Source of the DNA: Bacteroidota bacterium
Lineage (GTDB): Bacteria > Bacteroidota > Ignavibacteria > Kryptoniales > JAKASW01
DNA: 45,401 nucleotides
Assembly: GCA_021811615.1 (NCBI GenBank)
Contig: JAJZNW010000069.1
Location: 1 to 45,401 of the forward strand
Reading direction: 5' to 3'
A program made the translations under genes and the position numbers. A model generated the notes under the pieces. The model did not search any database. It was not told the origin of the DNA and saw nothing but the letters and a program-made list of their open reading frames with translations. Positions 1-8,568 of the stretch are shown here, in pieces; position 1 is the stretch's first letter; each line of letters opens with the position of its first letter.

Positions 1-93
1 GGAGCAAACAGCATAATCGCCTTGAGGTGCATCCTCTTGAGCCATCACTGGGACGATTTCTGGGCATACAGGGCCGCCGCCTGATGAAATCCT
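1..93 (+). CDS. C-terminal end of a possible transposase, cut by window edge
   Basis: Frame 1 is open from the first base to a TGA at 91-93 and encodes 27 residues including NSIIALRCILLSHHWDDFW. The pattern of a small hydrophobic segment, LRC, and a WDDFW end recalls the last residues of ISKra4-type transposases (recalled from memory of the family, not searched). The rest of the gene lies left of the window. No terminal inverted repeat could be recognised between the stop and dusB. It could also be the tail of an unrelated protein, since only 27 residues are visible. Confidence 0.35.
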
Positions 94-131
94 CTTACAA
101 ATTTGTCGCACACCCAACGCCGACCGACATC

Positions 132-161
132 TTGCAACGCCAGACTATTCGGCGTTAAATT
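132..161 (+). promoter_or_regulatory. Putative sigma70-type promoter of dusB with operator-like palindrome
   Basis: TTGCAA (132-137) and TAAATT (156-161) are separated by 18 bp and end 19 bp before the dusB ATG. The spacer holds a perfect inverted repeat AACGCC (136-141) / GGCGTT (151-156), so a dimeric repressor could occlude the promoter. The boxes fit the consensus only partly. No strong Shine-Dalgarno precedes the ATG. Confidence 0.35.
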
Positions 162-180
162 GTAGCACGACGAAATAATC

Positions 181-1191
181 ATGAAGATAAGATTCGGCAA
201 ATACGAGCTCGAGAACCCGGTAGCGCTGGCGCCGATGGAAGACGTCACCGATCTCGGCTTCCGGCTGATATGCAAGGAGTTCGGGGCGGACATAGTTTAC
301 ACCGAGTTCATTAGTTCCGAGGGGCTCATCCGCTCGGCGAGGAAGAGTACTCAGAAGCTTGTCATAAGCGACAAGGAACGGCCGGTAGGGATCCAGATAT
401 TCGGAGGCGATCCCGCGGTAATGGCTGAGGCCGCGAAGATGGCGGAAGAGGCAGGCCCGGACCTGATAGACATCAATGCAGGCTGCTGGGTACCCAAGGT
501 GGCACAGCGCGGAGCAGGCGCCGGTCTTCTGAAGGATCTCGGCCAGATGCGCGCGATAATACACGCCGTCAAAAGCGCGGTTTCGGTGCCGGTGACGCTG
601 AAGACACGGTTAGGCTGGGATTCGAACTCCATCACCATTACCGAAGTCGCGAAGATATGTGCAGACGAAGGGCTCTCCGCCCTGACGATCCACGCTCGCA
701 CGAGAGCGCAGCATCATGACGGCGACGCAGACTGGGACTGGATACGGCGTGTGAAAGAAACTGCCCAGCTTCCGATAATCGGGAACGGCGATATACGGAC
801 GGGTCAGGACGCGCTCGACATGTTCCGGCAGACGAACTGCGACGGCGTCATGGTGGCGAGGGGTGCGATCACGAACCCGTGGATATTCAAAGAGATCAAG
901 TCATTGATGAGAGACGGCACGCTCCCTTCGACGCTCGACCTGCAGGAAAGAGCCGACACCTGCCTGCGTCATCTCGAGATGGAGATTGAGTTGAAGGGAG
1001 AGAAGCGCGCGCTGATGGAATTCAGGAAATACTATCATGGGTACTTCCACAGTATTAGGAACGGTTCAGCACTGAGATCGACGCTTGTGAGGCTCGAGAC
1101 TCTCGACGGAGTCAGGGAGGCCATACGCGAGTTTGTCGACAGCTCATCCAGTCAGGTGACCGCCGCGGCCAAGACACTTACGGACGCATAG
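181..1191 (+). CDS. dusB: tRNA-dihydrouridine synthase (DusB-type)
   Basis: This is an FMN-dependent enzyme reducing uridine to dihydrouridine in the tRNA D-loop. At 336 aa it has normal length. Near the N-terminus APMEDVTD and TEFISSEGL mark the TIM-barrel FMN site, followed by QIFGGDP, the active-site Cys102 in DINAGCWVPKV, RLGWD, TIHARTRAQ, GNGDI and ARGAITNPWIF. The residue after the catalytic Cys is Trp where most Dus proteins have Pro. It stands alone on the plus strand, about 90 bp after a possible transposase remnant. The ATG is chosen because MKIRFGKYELENP is a typical DusB beginning. The family assignment is firm; DusB rather than DusA or DusC is inferred from overall motif style. 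Confidence 0.93.
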   Translation: MKIRFGKYELENPVALAPMEDVTDLGFRLICKEFGADIVYTEFISSEGLIRSARKSTQKLVISDKERPVGIQIFGGDPAVMAEAAKMAEEAGPDLIDINAGCWVPKVAQRGAGAGLLKDLGQMRAIIHAVKSAVSVPVTLKTRLGWDSNSITITEVAKICADEGLSALTIHARTRAQHHDGDADWDWIRRVKETAQLPIIGNGDIRTGQDALDMFRQTNCDGVMVARGAITNPWIFKEIKSLMRDGTLPSTLDLQERADTCLRHLEMEIELKGEKRALMEFRKYYHGYFHSIRNGSALRSTLVRLETLDGVREAIREFVDSSSSQVTAAAKTLTDA

Positions 1192-1290
1192 TCCGACGCC
1201 TCGTACCGGTCTTGTGCCGGGCACATACCCCCGTTCCTTACGGCAAAAGCCGAATCTTCCCCCGCCCTTCTCCCGGCAGAGTCCCGATTG

Positions 1291-1323
1291 TATTGCGCTA
1301 CTATTGCGCTACAATTGCGCTTC
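1291..1323. repeat. Three tandem 11-bp repeats (TATTGCGCTAC)
   Basis: TATTGCGCTAC occurs at 1291-1301 and 1302-1312, and a variant AATTGCGCTTC at 1313-1323. The period of 11 bp is about one helical turn, so identical faces of the DNA are presented. The array lies 79 bp before the start of the DUF6266-like gene and just upstream of a possible promoter. It may be a set of protein-binding sites or a simple tandem duplication. Confidence 0.7.
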
Positions 1324-1330
1324 CAGGCCG

Positions 1331-1360
1331 TTTGTTCTTCGATTGAGTCCGCATAAATTG
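1331..1360 (+). promoter_or_regulatory. Possible Bacteroidota-type promoter
   Basis: TTTG at 1331-1334 and TAAATTG at 1354-1360 are 19 bp apart, resembling the TTTG / TAnnTTTG arrangement known in Bacteroidota. They lie between the 11-bp repeats and the AGGAGGGAG ribosome site at 1391. The match is short and could be chance. Confidence 0.25.
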
Positions 1361-1401
1361 TCCTGTGCTTCCCGGATTTCCGGCATAAGAAGGAGGGAGA
1401 A

Positions 1402-2133
1402 ATGGCGCGAGTCAGGAAAACCACGCTTGGAGGAATTAGCGGCAAGTTAGGGGACATCGTTTACCATAACAGACATGGGGAACGATTCATCCGAGTAAGG
1501 CCGAAGAGTTTTGTCCCGGGCACGGACGCAGCATCGGTGGACAGAAGGTCCAGGTTCGCATTTTCAGTGAGGCTTGCGCGCGCCATTTACTCCGTTCCCG
1601 AGCTCAAGCTGTTTTGGGAAAGAGCCGCACAGAAAGAGAAATCCATTTTCAATTTCGTCGTCGGATCGAATGTCAACCTGGTGACGGCAGACAGGCCGAC
1701 AGAACTTGCGACGATCACTCCTCCCTCCAGGCGGTCACGGGATATTACAGGCTTACTCGCTTCTCCCGGGAAAGTCTCCACGTCGTCAGGAGTTGTTTCG
1801 GTTGATTCGTCCGCTCTTTGGGACAGGACAGTCGGCCCCGCTCCGGAAGGTGCAAGAGCCAATCTCGCTTACGTCCTGTGCCTGGGTAATCCTGCAGAGT
1901 CCCGGCGTGCTTCGCAAAGCAAGGGGAAGCCGGTACCGGAATTCATTACTGGATGCTCAAAGGCGCAGCAAATACTTACGGACAGCGTGATGACATTCAA
2001 AGTACGGCTGGAAGATCGGGAGGCGAAGAAGCTCAGCCGGTATAAAGAGAAGAACCTGCTTTGTGCCATACTCATGTTCGACAGTAAAGGCAAGCCGGTG
2101 AGATACTCGAAAACTGCCATCACGAGGATTTAG
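1402..2133 (+). CDS. DUF6266-like protein of unknown function
   Basis: The 243-aa protein begins MARVRKTTLGGISGKLGDI, followed by a basic RVRPK segment. This beginning (a 'GxxSGK.G' motif, then an R-rich stretch and a region about loss of neighbours such as RRSRFAF and KLFWERAA) resembles DUF6266 proteins of Bacteroidota as I remember them; no function is established for that family. The protein has no signal peptide or membrane segment and is basic. A strong ribosome site, AGGAGGGAG, sits 2-11 bp before the ATG. It is monocistronic, convergent with the CYTH gene, and preceded by tandem 11-bp repeats. Similar proteins in Bacteroidota are often small, variable and lineage-specific. Confidence 0.5.
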   Translation: MARVRKTTLGGISGKLGDIVYHNRHGERFIRVRPKSFVPGTDAASVDRRSRFAFSVRLARAIYSVPELKLFWERAAQKEKSIFNFVVGSNVNLVTADRPTELATITPPSRRSRDITGLLASPGKVSTSSGVVSVDSSALWDRTVGPAPEGARANLAYVLCLGNPAESRRASQSKGKPVPEFITGCSKAQQILTDSVMTFKVRLEDREAKKLSRYKEKNLLCAILMFDSKGKPVRYSKTAITRI

Positions 2134-2321
2134 CTGCAAAGGCACAAGATGGCTCAAGCCGTTTGCCCATCCAACTCACGGCGGGGTGCTGACAAACACG
2201 GAGGCATTGAATCCTTTTCTTTAGGAATTAATGCTCTTTACTTGTTTTGCAATCGGAATGGTCTGTTCCATTAAGGGAGCCTGTGGTGAAAGGAGCCCGC
2301 TGGCAGGATTCCGGCGCCGGA

Positions 2322-2837
2322 TTATCCTTTGAGCATCAGGTCGCTGTACGACTGATTTATCTCCCTGACGACAAACGGGCCCGCATATCCCTTCAGCCTC
2401 TCAAGCAAGGCGGCATCGGCTTTGCGGCCCGCTTCCGTTTCTTCCGTGGACACGACTTCGAATTCCAGGAACCTCCCTAACCCGACGACCTCGTCGAGGT
2501 GAATCCTGGCATTCCGAAGCATAAGAAGGAGCCGCTTCTTTTCAACGACAACCTTTACTCCCAGCGAGCCGGAAAGGAACTCCTTGAGCGACGGATCTTC
2601 GACCGGGAATATGCTGTAATTGCTTTCCATGCCCGAAGAAGATGTTTCATCCCTTCTATAGAAGATCAGTTCGGGCTTCTTCCCATCCGTTTCTCTCAAC
2701 TTCAGTCGTCCTTCGACTACATTGAAATAAGTGTCGCGCTGATCGAGTGTGGCGACGTACCTCGCACCATTTTCAACGAATGTCTTTTGGAGTTCCTCCT
2801 GCTCTCTGACTTCAGCTTTGAATTCCAGGTTTCTCAA
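2322..2837 (-). CDS. CYTH-domain protein (class IV adenylate cyclase / triphosphatase-like)
   Basis: The 171-aa protein is a single CYTH domain, a triphosphate tunnel fold that binds triphosphates and divalent metal. It begins with the acidic/basic motif LEFKAEV, has alternating charged strands (GRLKLRE, KPELIFYRR, VVEKKR, RIHLDEVVGLGRFLEFEVV) and ends with a C-terminal SYSDLM typical of the CyaB branch. Known members make cAMP, cleave thiamine triphosphate or degrade inorganic triphosphate; the sequence does not decide among these. The start is TTG at 2835-2837; an in-frame TGA lies a few codons upstream and the CYTH motif starts at residue 4, so the protein is complete. It follows greA on the same strand with a 174-bp gap. 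Confidence 0.85.
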   Translation of the reverse strand: MRNLEFKAEVREQEELQKTFVENGARYVATLDQRDTYFNVVEGRLKLRETDGKKPELIFYRRDETSSSGMESNYSIFPVEDPSLKEFLSGSLGVKVVVEKKRLLLMLRNARIHLDEVVGLGRFLEFEVVSTEETEAGRKADAALLERLKGYAGPFVVREINQSYSDLMLKG

Positions 2838-3011
2838 ATCAGGCTTTCATTCCGGGAGACGAAAATACGGCTGAGTCCGTCAGAGAGGGGCGATCTTCAT
2901 GTAAAAACCGGGCGGGCATCATCGTTTCGATTCGACCAGGGTATTAGTTCGACATTTTCTACAGGCCGCGGGCGGGGATGGTTCCGGATTCATCGCGGCA
3001 TGCGGACAGAG

Positions 3012-3488
3012 TTATCTGCTGATCTCGAGTATTTTGTATTGCTTCACCCCGGCAGGGACTCTCACGCTGACGACTTCGCCTACCTCTTTCCCGAGAAGGC
3101 TTTTGCCGATCGGCGAGTCTGTGGAGATTTTTCCCTTCACGATATCCGCTTCTTCCGTAGAAACCAGCTGGTACTCTATTTTCTTGTTTGCGAGCATATC
3201 CAGGAGCTGAACCTTGCTGAAGATATAGACCTTGTCGGTCCGGACTTCAGTAGGGTCGATCACCCGCGTTCTTGTGAGAGTCTGTTCGAGCTGTGCGATA
3301 CGGAGCTCGAGCATTTGCATCTCCTCCTTGGCGGCATCGTACTCGGAATTTTCCGACAGGTCGCCGTGGGCCCTCGCCTCCGCGATCTTGCGTGCAGCCT
3401 CCTGCCTCCCATTTGTTTTCATGTCTTTAAGCTGTGCTTCCAGCTCCGCCAATTTTTCTCTTGTCAAATAGACAAAGTTATTTGACAT
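3012..3488 (-). CDS. greA: Transcription elongation factor GreA
   Basis: GreA reactivates backtracked RNA polymerase by stimulating cleavage of the nascent transcript through the secondary channel. The 158-aa length is standard. The N-terminal coiled coil (residues 5-75) carries LTREKLAELEAQL and the tip motif GDLSENSEYDAAKE with the acidic residues that act at the polymerase centre. The C-terminal FKBP-like domain has ISTDSPIGKSLLGKEVG. An AGGAGG ribosome site lies 6 bp before the ATG. It is separated from the upstream ribBA operon by a terminator, so it probably has its own promoter in the 3489-3516 region or reads through. Confidence 0.97.
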   Translation of the reverse strand: MSNNFVYLTREKLAELEAQLKDMKTNGRQEAARKIAEARAHGDLSENSEYDAAKEEMQMLELRIAQLEQTLTRTRVIDPTEVRTDKVYIFSKVQLLDMLANKKIEYQLVSTEEADIVKGKISTDSPIGKSLLGKEVGEVVSVRVPAGVKQYKILEISR

Positions 3489-3516
3489 GGAAACCTCCTA
3501 GCTACTTTCTGGTCAT

Positions 3517-3558
3517 TAAAACGCAAAAGCCTTCGCGCGCAGAGTTTGTGGCGAAGGC
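3517..3558 (-). terminator. Rho-independent terminator downstream of ribBA
   Basis: GCCTTCGC (3529-3536) and GCGAAGGC (3551-3558) form a perfect 8-bp stem with a 14-nt loop. Read on the minus strand the stem is followed by TTTTGCGTTTT. It lies about 100 bp after the ribBA stop and immediately before greA. A second small palindrome, GATTCCC/GGGAATC (3564-3578), lies just upstream. Confidence 0.65.
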
Positions 3559-3660
3559 ATGCCGATTCCCCGGGAATCCGGGAAAGAACGGCTTCGTTCA
3601 AAGATAATAAATTAGTTCAAGTCGTGGTATACTCTTTTTCAAAAAAGATGATCGCAGTGC

Positions 3661-4887
3661 CTATTGACAGATGTTCTCGTCTTCCGAGTCGAGTATCAGA
3701 TGCCCGAGTTTGTCTCGTTTGGTCTCGAGGTACTTATGATTGATCGCGTTGGGTTCAATTTCGATCGGGATTCTTTCGACGACCTCAAGGCCGTACCCTT
3801 CCAGGCCGACGATCTTCTTGGGGTTGTTCGTCATCAGCCGCATCTTCTTTATACCGAGGTCGACGAGAATCTGCGCGCCTATGCCGTAGTCACGAAGATC
3901 GGCTTTGAAACCAAGTTTCTCATTCGCTTCAACGGTGTCGTTCCCGTCATCCTGGAGCTTGTAGGCTTTAATCTTGTTGACGAGACCGATACCCCGTCCT
4001 TCCTGACGCATATACAGAATCACGCCGCTCCCTTCCTTCTCGACCATTTCCATGGCACGATGGAGCTGCTCTCCGCAATCGCATCTTGCGGATCCGAAAA
4101 CGTCCCCGGTAAGGCACTCGGAGTGCACGCGGACAAGGACGGGGTCGTCGCTCTTAATCTCGCCTTTCACGAGCGCAAGGTGTTCTTTCTTATCGATGGT
4201 CCCCTGGTAGAGGTGAAGCTGAAAACTACCGTATCTGGTGGGAAGTCTTGTGACGACAACCTTCTGAACCATCTTCTCACGCATCATCCTGTAATGGATG
4301 AGGTCCTCGATAGTGATGACATGGAGACCGAATTCCCGTGCAATCTTCATCAGCTGGGGAACGCGGGACATCGTACCATCGTCGTTCATAATCTCGCAGA
4401 GTACCCCGGCAGGATAAAGCCCGGCGAGTCTGGCGAGATCTATGGCTGCTTCTGTGTGTCCCGATCGCCTAAGGACTCCCTCTTCCATGCCGCGAAGCGG
4501 GAAGATGTGCCCCGGCCTTCCGAGATCGGAAGGCTGCGTTTTGGGCGAGACGAGTGAAATGACAGTCTTGGCCCTGTCTGCCGCGGACACGCCCGTCGTG
4601 GTTCCGTTCAGCACGTCGACACTGACGGTAAAAGCTGTCTGGTGAAGCGAAGTGTTTTCATCCACCATCGGGTCGAGCTTTAGTTCCCTGGTACGTTCTG
4701 GAAGGAGGGCCACACAAATCAGCCCTCGGCCATACTTAGCGAGGAAGTTAACAGACTGCGGGGTCGCCTTCTCCGCCGCGAGGACGAAATCACCTTCGTT
4801 CTCTCGGTCCTCGTCATCGACGACAATTACTATCCTTCCTTCCCGAATATCTGCCAGGGCAGATTCAATACTGTCAAAATCGGACAT
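3661..4887 (-). CDS. ribBA: Bifunctional 3,4-dihydroxy-2-butanone-4-phosphate synthase / GTP cyclohydrolase II
   Basis: The protein catalyses the two entry steps of riboflavin synthesis. Residues 1-200 are the RibB domain, with [10 protein letters not shown] at 24-33 (metal and substrate acids) and [13 protein letters not shown] near 144. Residues 207-408 are the RibA domain, with zinc ligands Cys258, Cys269 and Cys271 in [20 protein letters not shown] and the catalytic loop RQEGRGIGL at 294-302. Both sets of catalytic residues are present, so both activities are expected. It follows yajC by 4 bp and ends the tgt-yajC-ribBA unit, with a terminator downstream. No other rib gene and no FMN riboswitch was seen nearby. 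Confidence 0.96.
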   Translation of the reverse strand: MSDFDSIESALADIREGRIVIVVDDEDRENEGDFVLAAEKATPQSVNFLAKYGRGLICVALLPERTRELKLDPMVDENTSLHQTAFTVSVDVLNGTTTGVSAADRAKTVISLVSPKTQPSDLGRPGHIFPLRGMEEGVLRRSGHTEAAIDLARLAGLYPAGVLCEIMNDDGTMSRVPQLMKIAREFGLHVITIEDLIHYRMMREKMVQKVVVTRLPTRYGSFQLHLYQGTIDKKEHLALVKGEIKSDDPVLVRVHSECLTGDVFGSARCDCGEQLHRAMEMVEKEGSGVILYMRQEGRGIGLVNKIKAYKLQDDGNDTVEANEKLGFKADLRDYGIGAQILVDLGIKKMRLMTNNPKKIVGLEGYGLEVVERIPIEIEPNAINHKYLETKRDKLGHLILDSEDENICQ

Positions 4888-4891
4888 CTCT

Positions 4892-6360
<1,469 letters not shown>

Positions 6361-6567
6361 TTAATTCCATATGTGGCATTTGTGTCCTTACCTCTGTATG
6401 TCAGTCTCGATAAATATCCGATCAGCGTACATGGGACTCACGGCGACCATGAACCGAAACCTTCGTGAAGAGAGATTTCCTCCAACCCAGGTTGCCGCTG
6501 AGCCGCTTTTTCGACCGCAGCATACTCATGTCGCGTCAGTGCACCGCTTATCAGCAGAAGGTCCCGG

Positions 6568-6951
6568 TCAGATGAGACTCGCTATCGCAGACTCTCTGAT
6601 ATTCAGTATCATCTCAACCGGGAAAGGGATAGTACTCGAATAGTAATAGATTACCAGCCGCCCTGTACTTCCAATCGTCTTAAAGATTAGTTCGTTTCCT
6701 TCAGTACGCACAATATGAATCTTGTCGGCACCCTGATAGACGATGAACCTCCCGTCGACACGAGCGAACGGAACAGGGAGCCCAAGCTTGTTGACAAGAG
6801 TCGCTTTTACGACTACCGGTGAAGTGCTTGACGCGAAGATCTCCTCCGGACTGCTTTTCATCGAGAGACTTGTCGGGACAAACTCGACTTTGTAACACAC
6901 AATGGCCAGGAGAACGACGACCGAGAAAGCCAAAACCGATTTCCAATTCAT
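6568..6951 (-). CDS. Membrane-anchored protein with Ig-like fold, function unknown
   Basis: The 127-aa protein has a single N-terminal membrane helix (about residues 5-22) and a short exported domain rich in beta strands. The segment PVVVKATLVNKLGLPVPFAR, then GRFIVYQG and a later GSTGRLVIYYYS, resembles bacterial Ig-like (Big_1/invasin-type) domains; this is inferred from the pattern only. Its ATG overlaps the stop of the amidohydrolase gene as ATGA, so the two are translationally coupled. I do not recognise a named family. Confidence 0.7.
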   Translation of the reverse strand: MNWKSVLAFSVVVLLAIVCYKVEFVPTSLSMKSSPEEIFASSTSPVVVKATLVNKLGLPVPFARVDGRFIVYQGADKIHIVRTEGNELIFKTIGSTGRLVIYYYSSTIPFPVEMILNIRESAIASLI

Positions 6952-8138
6952 AAGTTCACCTTAGTTGTCTTGCCTTGAGCGCCGGCGGCGAGGTATTCAA
7001 GCGCCTCTTCGCCCCTCCCGTCGAAGGGGACGTAAACGAGCGCCGCCGTCGCTCCGGCGGAGATGCTTCCGAATGCGTTCGCGACCCCAAGGAATTGAGC
7101 AGCATCGTATGTGGCCGAGCGAAAGACCTGCTCAGGGGTGACGACGCTATGGAATTCAGAATAGTAAGCCGCGATCTCAGAGAACATGTCCAGGTCCGGG
7201 GAGCTTGCCCGGCTATCGGTGCCGATCACGACCCTTATTCCCTTCTGAAGGAATTTACCCACAGGAGGCACATGTCCAGACAATTCGCGGTTACTTCTGA
7301 CGCAGACGGCGACTGCGCTTCCGCGCCTGCTTATTATATCCATGTCTCTTTCATCTGTAAAAACGCAATGCACGCATAGGGTCCTGTTATCCAGCAATCC
7401 GAGCGAGTCGACATATTCGACAGGCGACATGCCTGCCGGGTTGAATTGCCACTTCCCGACTCTCTGATTTAGAAGATCGGTCATCCTGCCTGTACCGGAC
7501 ATAACGAATTCGAGTTCATCTGAAGTTTCCGAAAGATGGATCGAAGTTACACTTCCCCTAAGATTATTATACGACTTGATGTCTTTCATCAACGACGGGG
7601 AGACGGAATATGGCGCATGAACTGCGAGTGCCGTCCGTACACGGTTTTCCGCGGAGACGGCCTCGCTCGACCGGGCGAAGATCTTCCCGGATGAGGACTC
7701 GTTTATGCCGATTTGTTCAAACGCGAAAAGCTGGTTGTCGCCGAGCGACCTGTTCAAGGCGAGATCATTGCCGACGTTGACGAAAAAACCGGTTCCCAGT
7801 TCTTCAGCTTCCTTCTTCGCCTTGCGGCAATCGGGTACGACATCCACATTCAACATCGACAGCCTGGCATTAACGAGCTTGATCACCCAGTCCACAAAAT
7901 CGGAATGCCGGAACTGCCCATTCCTGAACGAAGAAAGCTCGAGGTGCGTATGAGCGTTAATCAGGGCAGGACAAATGATTCCGTCAAACTCGCGGACGTC
8001 TTCCTTCCCCGCGTTCGTCGAAACATCGCTGAATTTTCCGACATCGATTATAATACCGTCGTCGACGACGACTCCTGTGTCGCTATTTACACCGCGGAGG
8101 CTATCGACGACGAATCTCCCGCGAAGGATTGCTCTCAC
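6948..8138 (-). CDS. Metal-dependent amidohydrolase (SAH/MTA/aminofutalosine deaminase-like)
   Basis: The 396-aa protein is a cyclic amidohydrolase of the aminohydrolase/deaminase branch. The metal site is NAHTHLE (His63, His65), with HAPYS at 174-178, HLSE (His201, Glu204), CVHC (His257) and GTDSRASSPDLDMF with Asp308. The usual CPxSN motif reads CVRSN (Cys279). This branch holds chlorohydrolases and the deaminases acting on S-adenosylhomocysteine, methylthioadenosine or aminodeoxyfutalosine; substrate cannot be told from the sequence. The start is GTG at 8136-8138 and no Shine-Dalgarno precedes it, while a good -10/-35 pair sits immediately upstream. It is coupled to the small membrane protein downstream. 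Confidence 0.85.
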   Translation of the reverse strand: MRAILRGRFVVDSLRGVNSDTGVVVDDGIIIDVGKFSDVSTNAGKEDVREFDGIICPALINAHTHLELSSFRNGQFRHSDFVDWVIKLVNARLSMLNVDVVPDCRKAKKEAEELGTGFFVNVGNDLALNRSLGDNQLFAFEQIGINESSSGKIFARSSEAVSAENRVRTALAVHAPYSVSPSLMKDIKSYNNLRGSVTSIHLSETSDELEFVMSGTGRMTDLLNQRVGKWQFNPAGMSPVEYVDSLGLLDNRTLCVHCVFTDERDMDIISRRGSAVAVCVRSNRELSGHVPPVGKFLQKGIRVVIGTDSRASSPDLDMFSEIAAYYSEFHSVVTPEQVFRSATYDAAQFLGVANAFGSISAGATAALVYVPFDGRGEEALEYLAAGAQGKTTKVNL

Positions 8139-8568
8139 TCATCGAATATATATAAGCATTAAAATGTCTTCAAGAGTAGACGGCCCGGAGTGAATTTGCC
8201 ACCAACTGCGGGGACCGGCTTCGACATCGTCGACAGACTCAGACGGCAACAATGGATTGCCTATTCCTTAAGGAGAGCGATCAACGTGACACTACCGGAT
8301 TCCCATCCAGGTGCTTTTCATGGCACGATTTGGGACGCCCTTCCAGAATGTTTTATTTCATTTCCATTATCCTTAGATTGGCTGACGAAAATGCGGAGTC
8401 GTTCCAAATCTCCGGATCAAGGCGACAATCATCGTCGAAGGTGCTGCTTTGACGGTGACACGGAGACGGGAAGGGCCGCTTGCCAATCGTGCCGGGTCGA
8501 ATCGACAGGGATGGCACAACCGGTCCGACTGACGGCACTCAATCACGCAAAAAGGGAGAAGCAAGGAG
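8139..8568. other. 430-bp divergent intergenic region
   Basis: This separates the divergently transcribed amidohydrolase and symporter genes. At its left end is the putative amidohydrolase promoter. The right end holds the symporter ribosome site AAAGGGAG (8551-8558). An open plus-strand frame from 8190 runs into the symporter gene, but its translation (rich in Arg, Ser, Cys; no recognisable pattern) does not look like a protein. No RNA gene or terminator was recognised. Confidence 0.6.
8145..8173 (-). promoter_or_regulatory. Putative promoter giving a leaderless amidohydrolase mRNA
   Basis: On the minus strand TTGAAG (8168-8173), a 17-bp spacer and TATATT (8145-8150) are followed by only 6 bp before the GTG start at 8138. 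Transcription would begin at or next to the start codon. There is no Shine-Dalgarno, which agrees with leaderless translation. Not tested. Confidence 0.4.

Noticed and set aside
2499..3485. 328-aa plus-strand open frame
   Set aside because: It spans the antisense of CYTH and greA genes with the intergenic gap between them; both real genes have strong family motifs.
3664..4557. 297-aa plus-strand open frame
   Set aside because: It is antisense to ribBA, whose motifs are complete; the translation has no recognisable domain.
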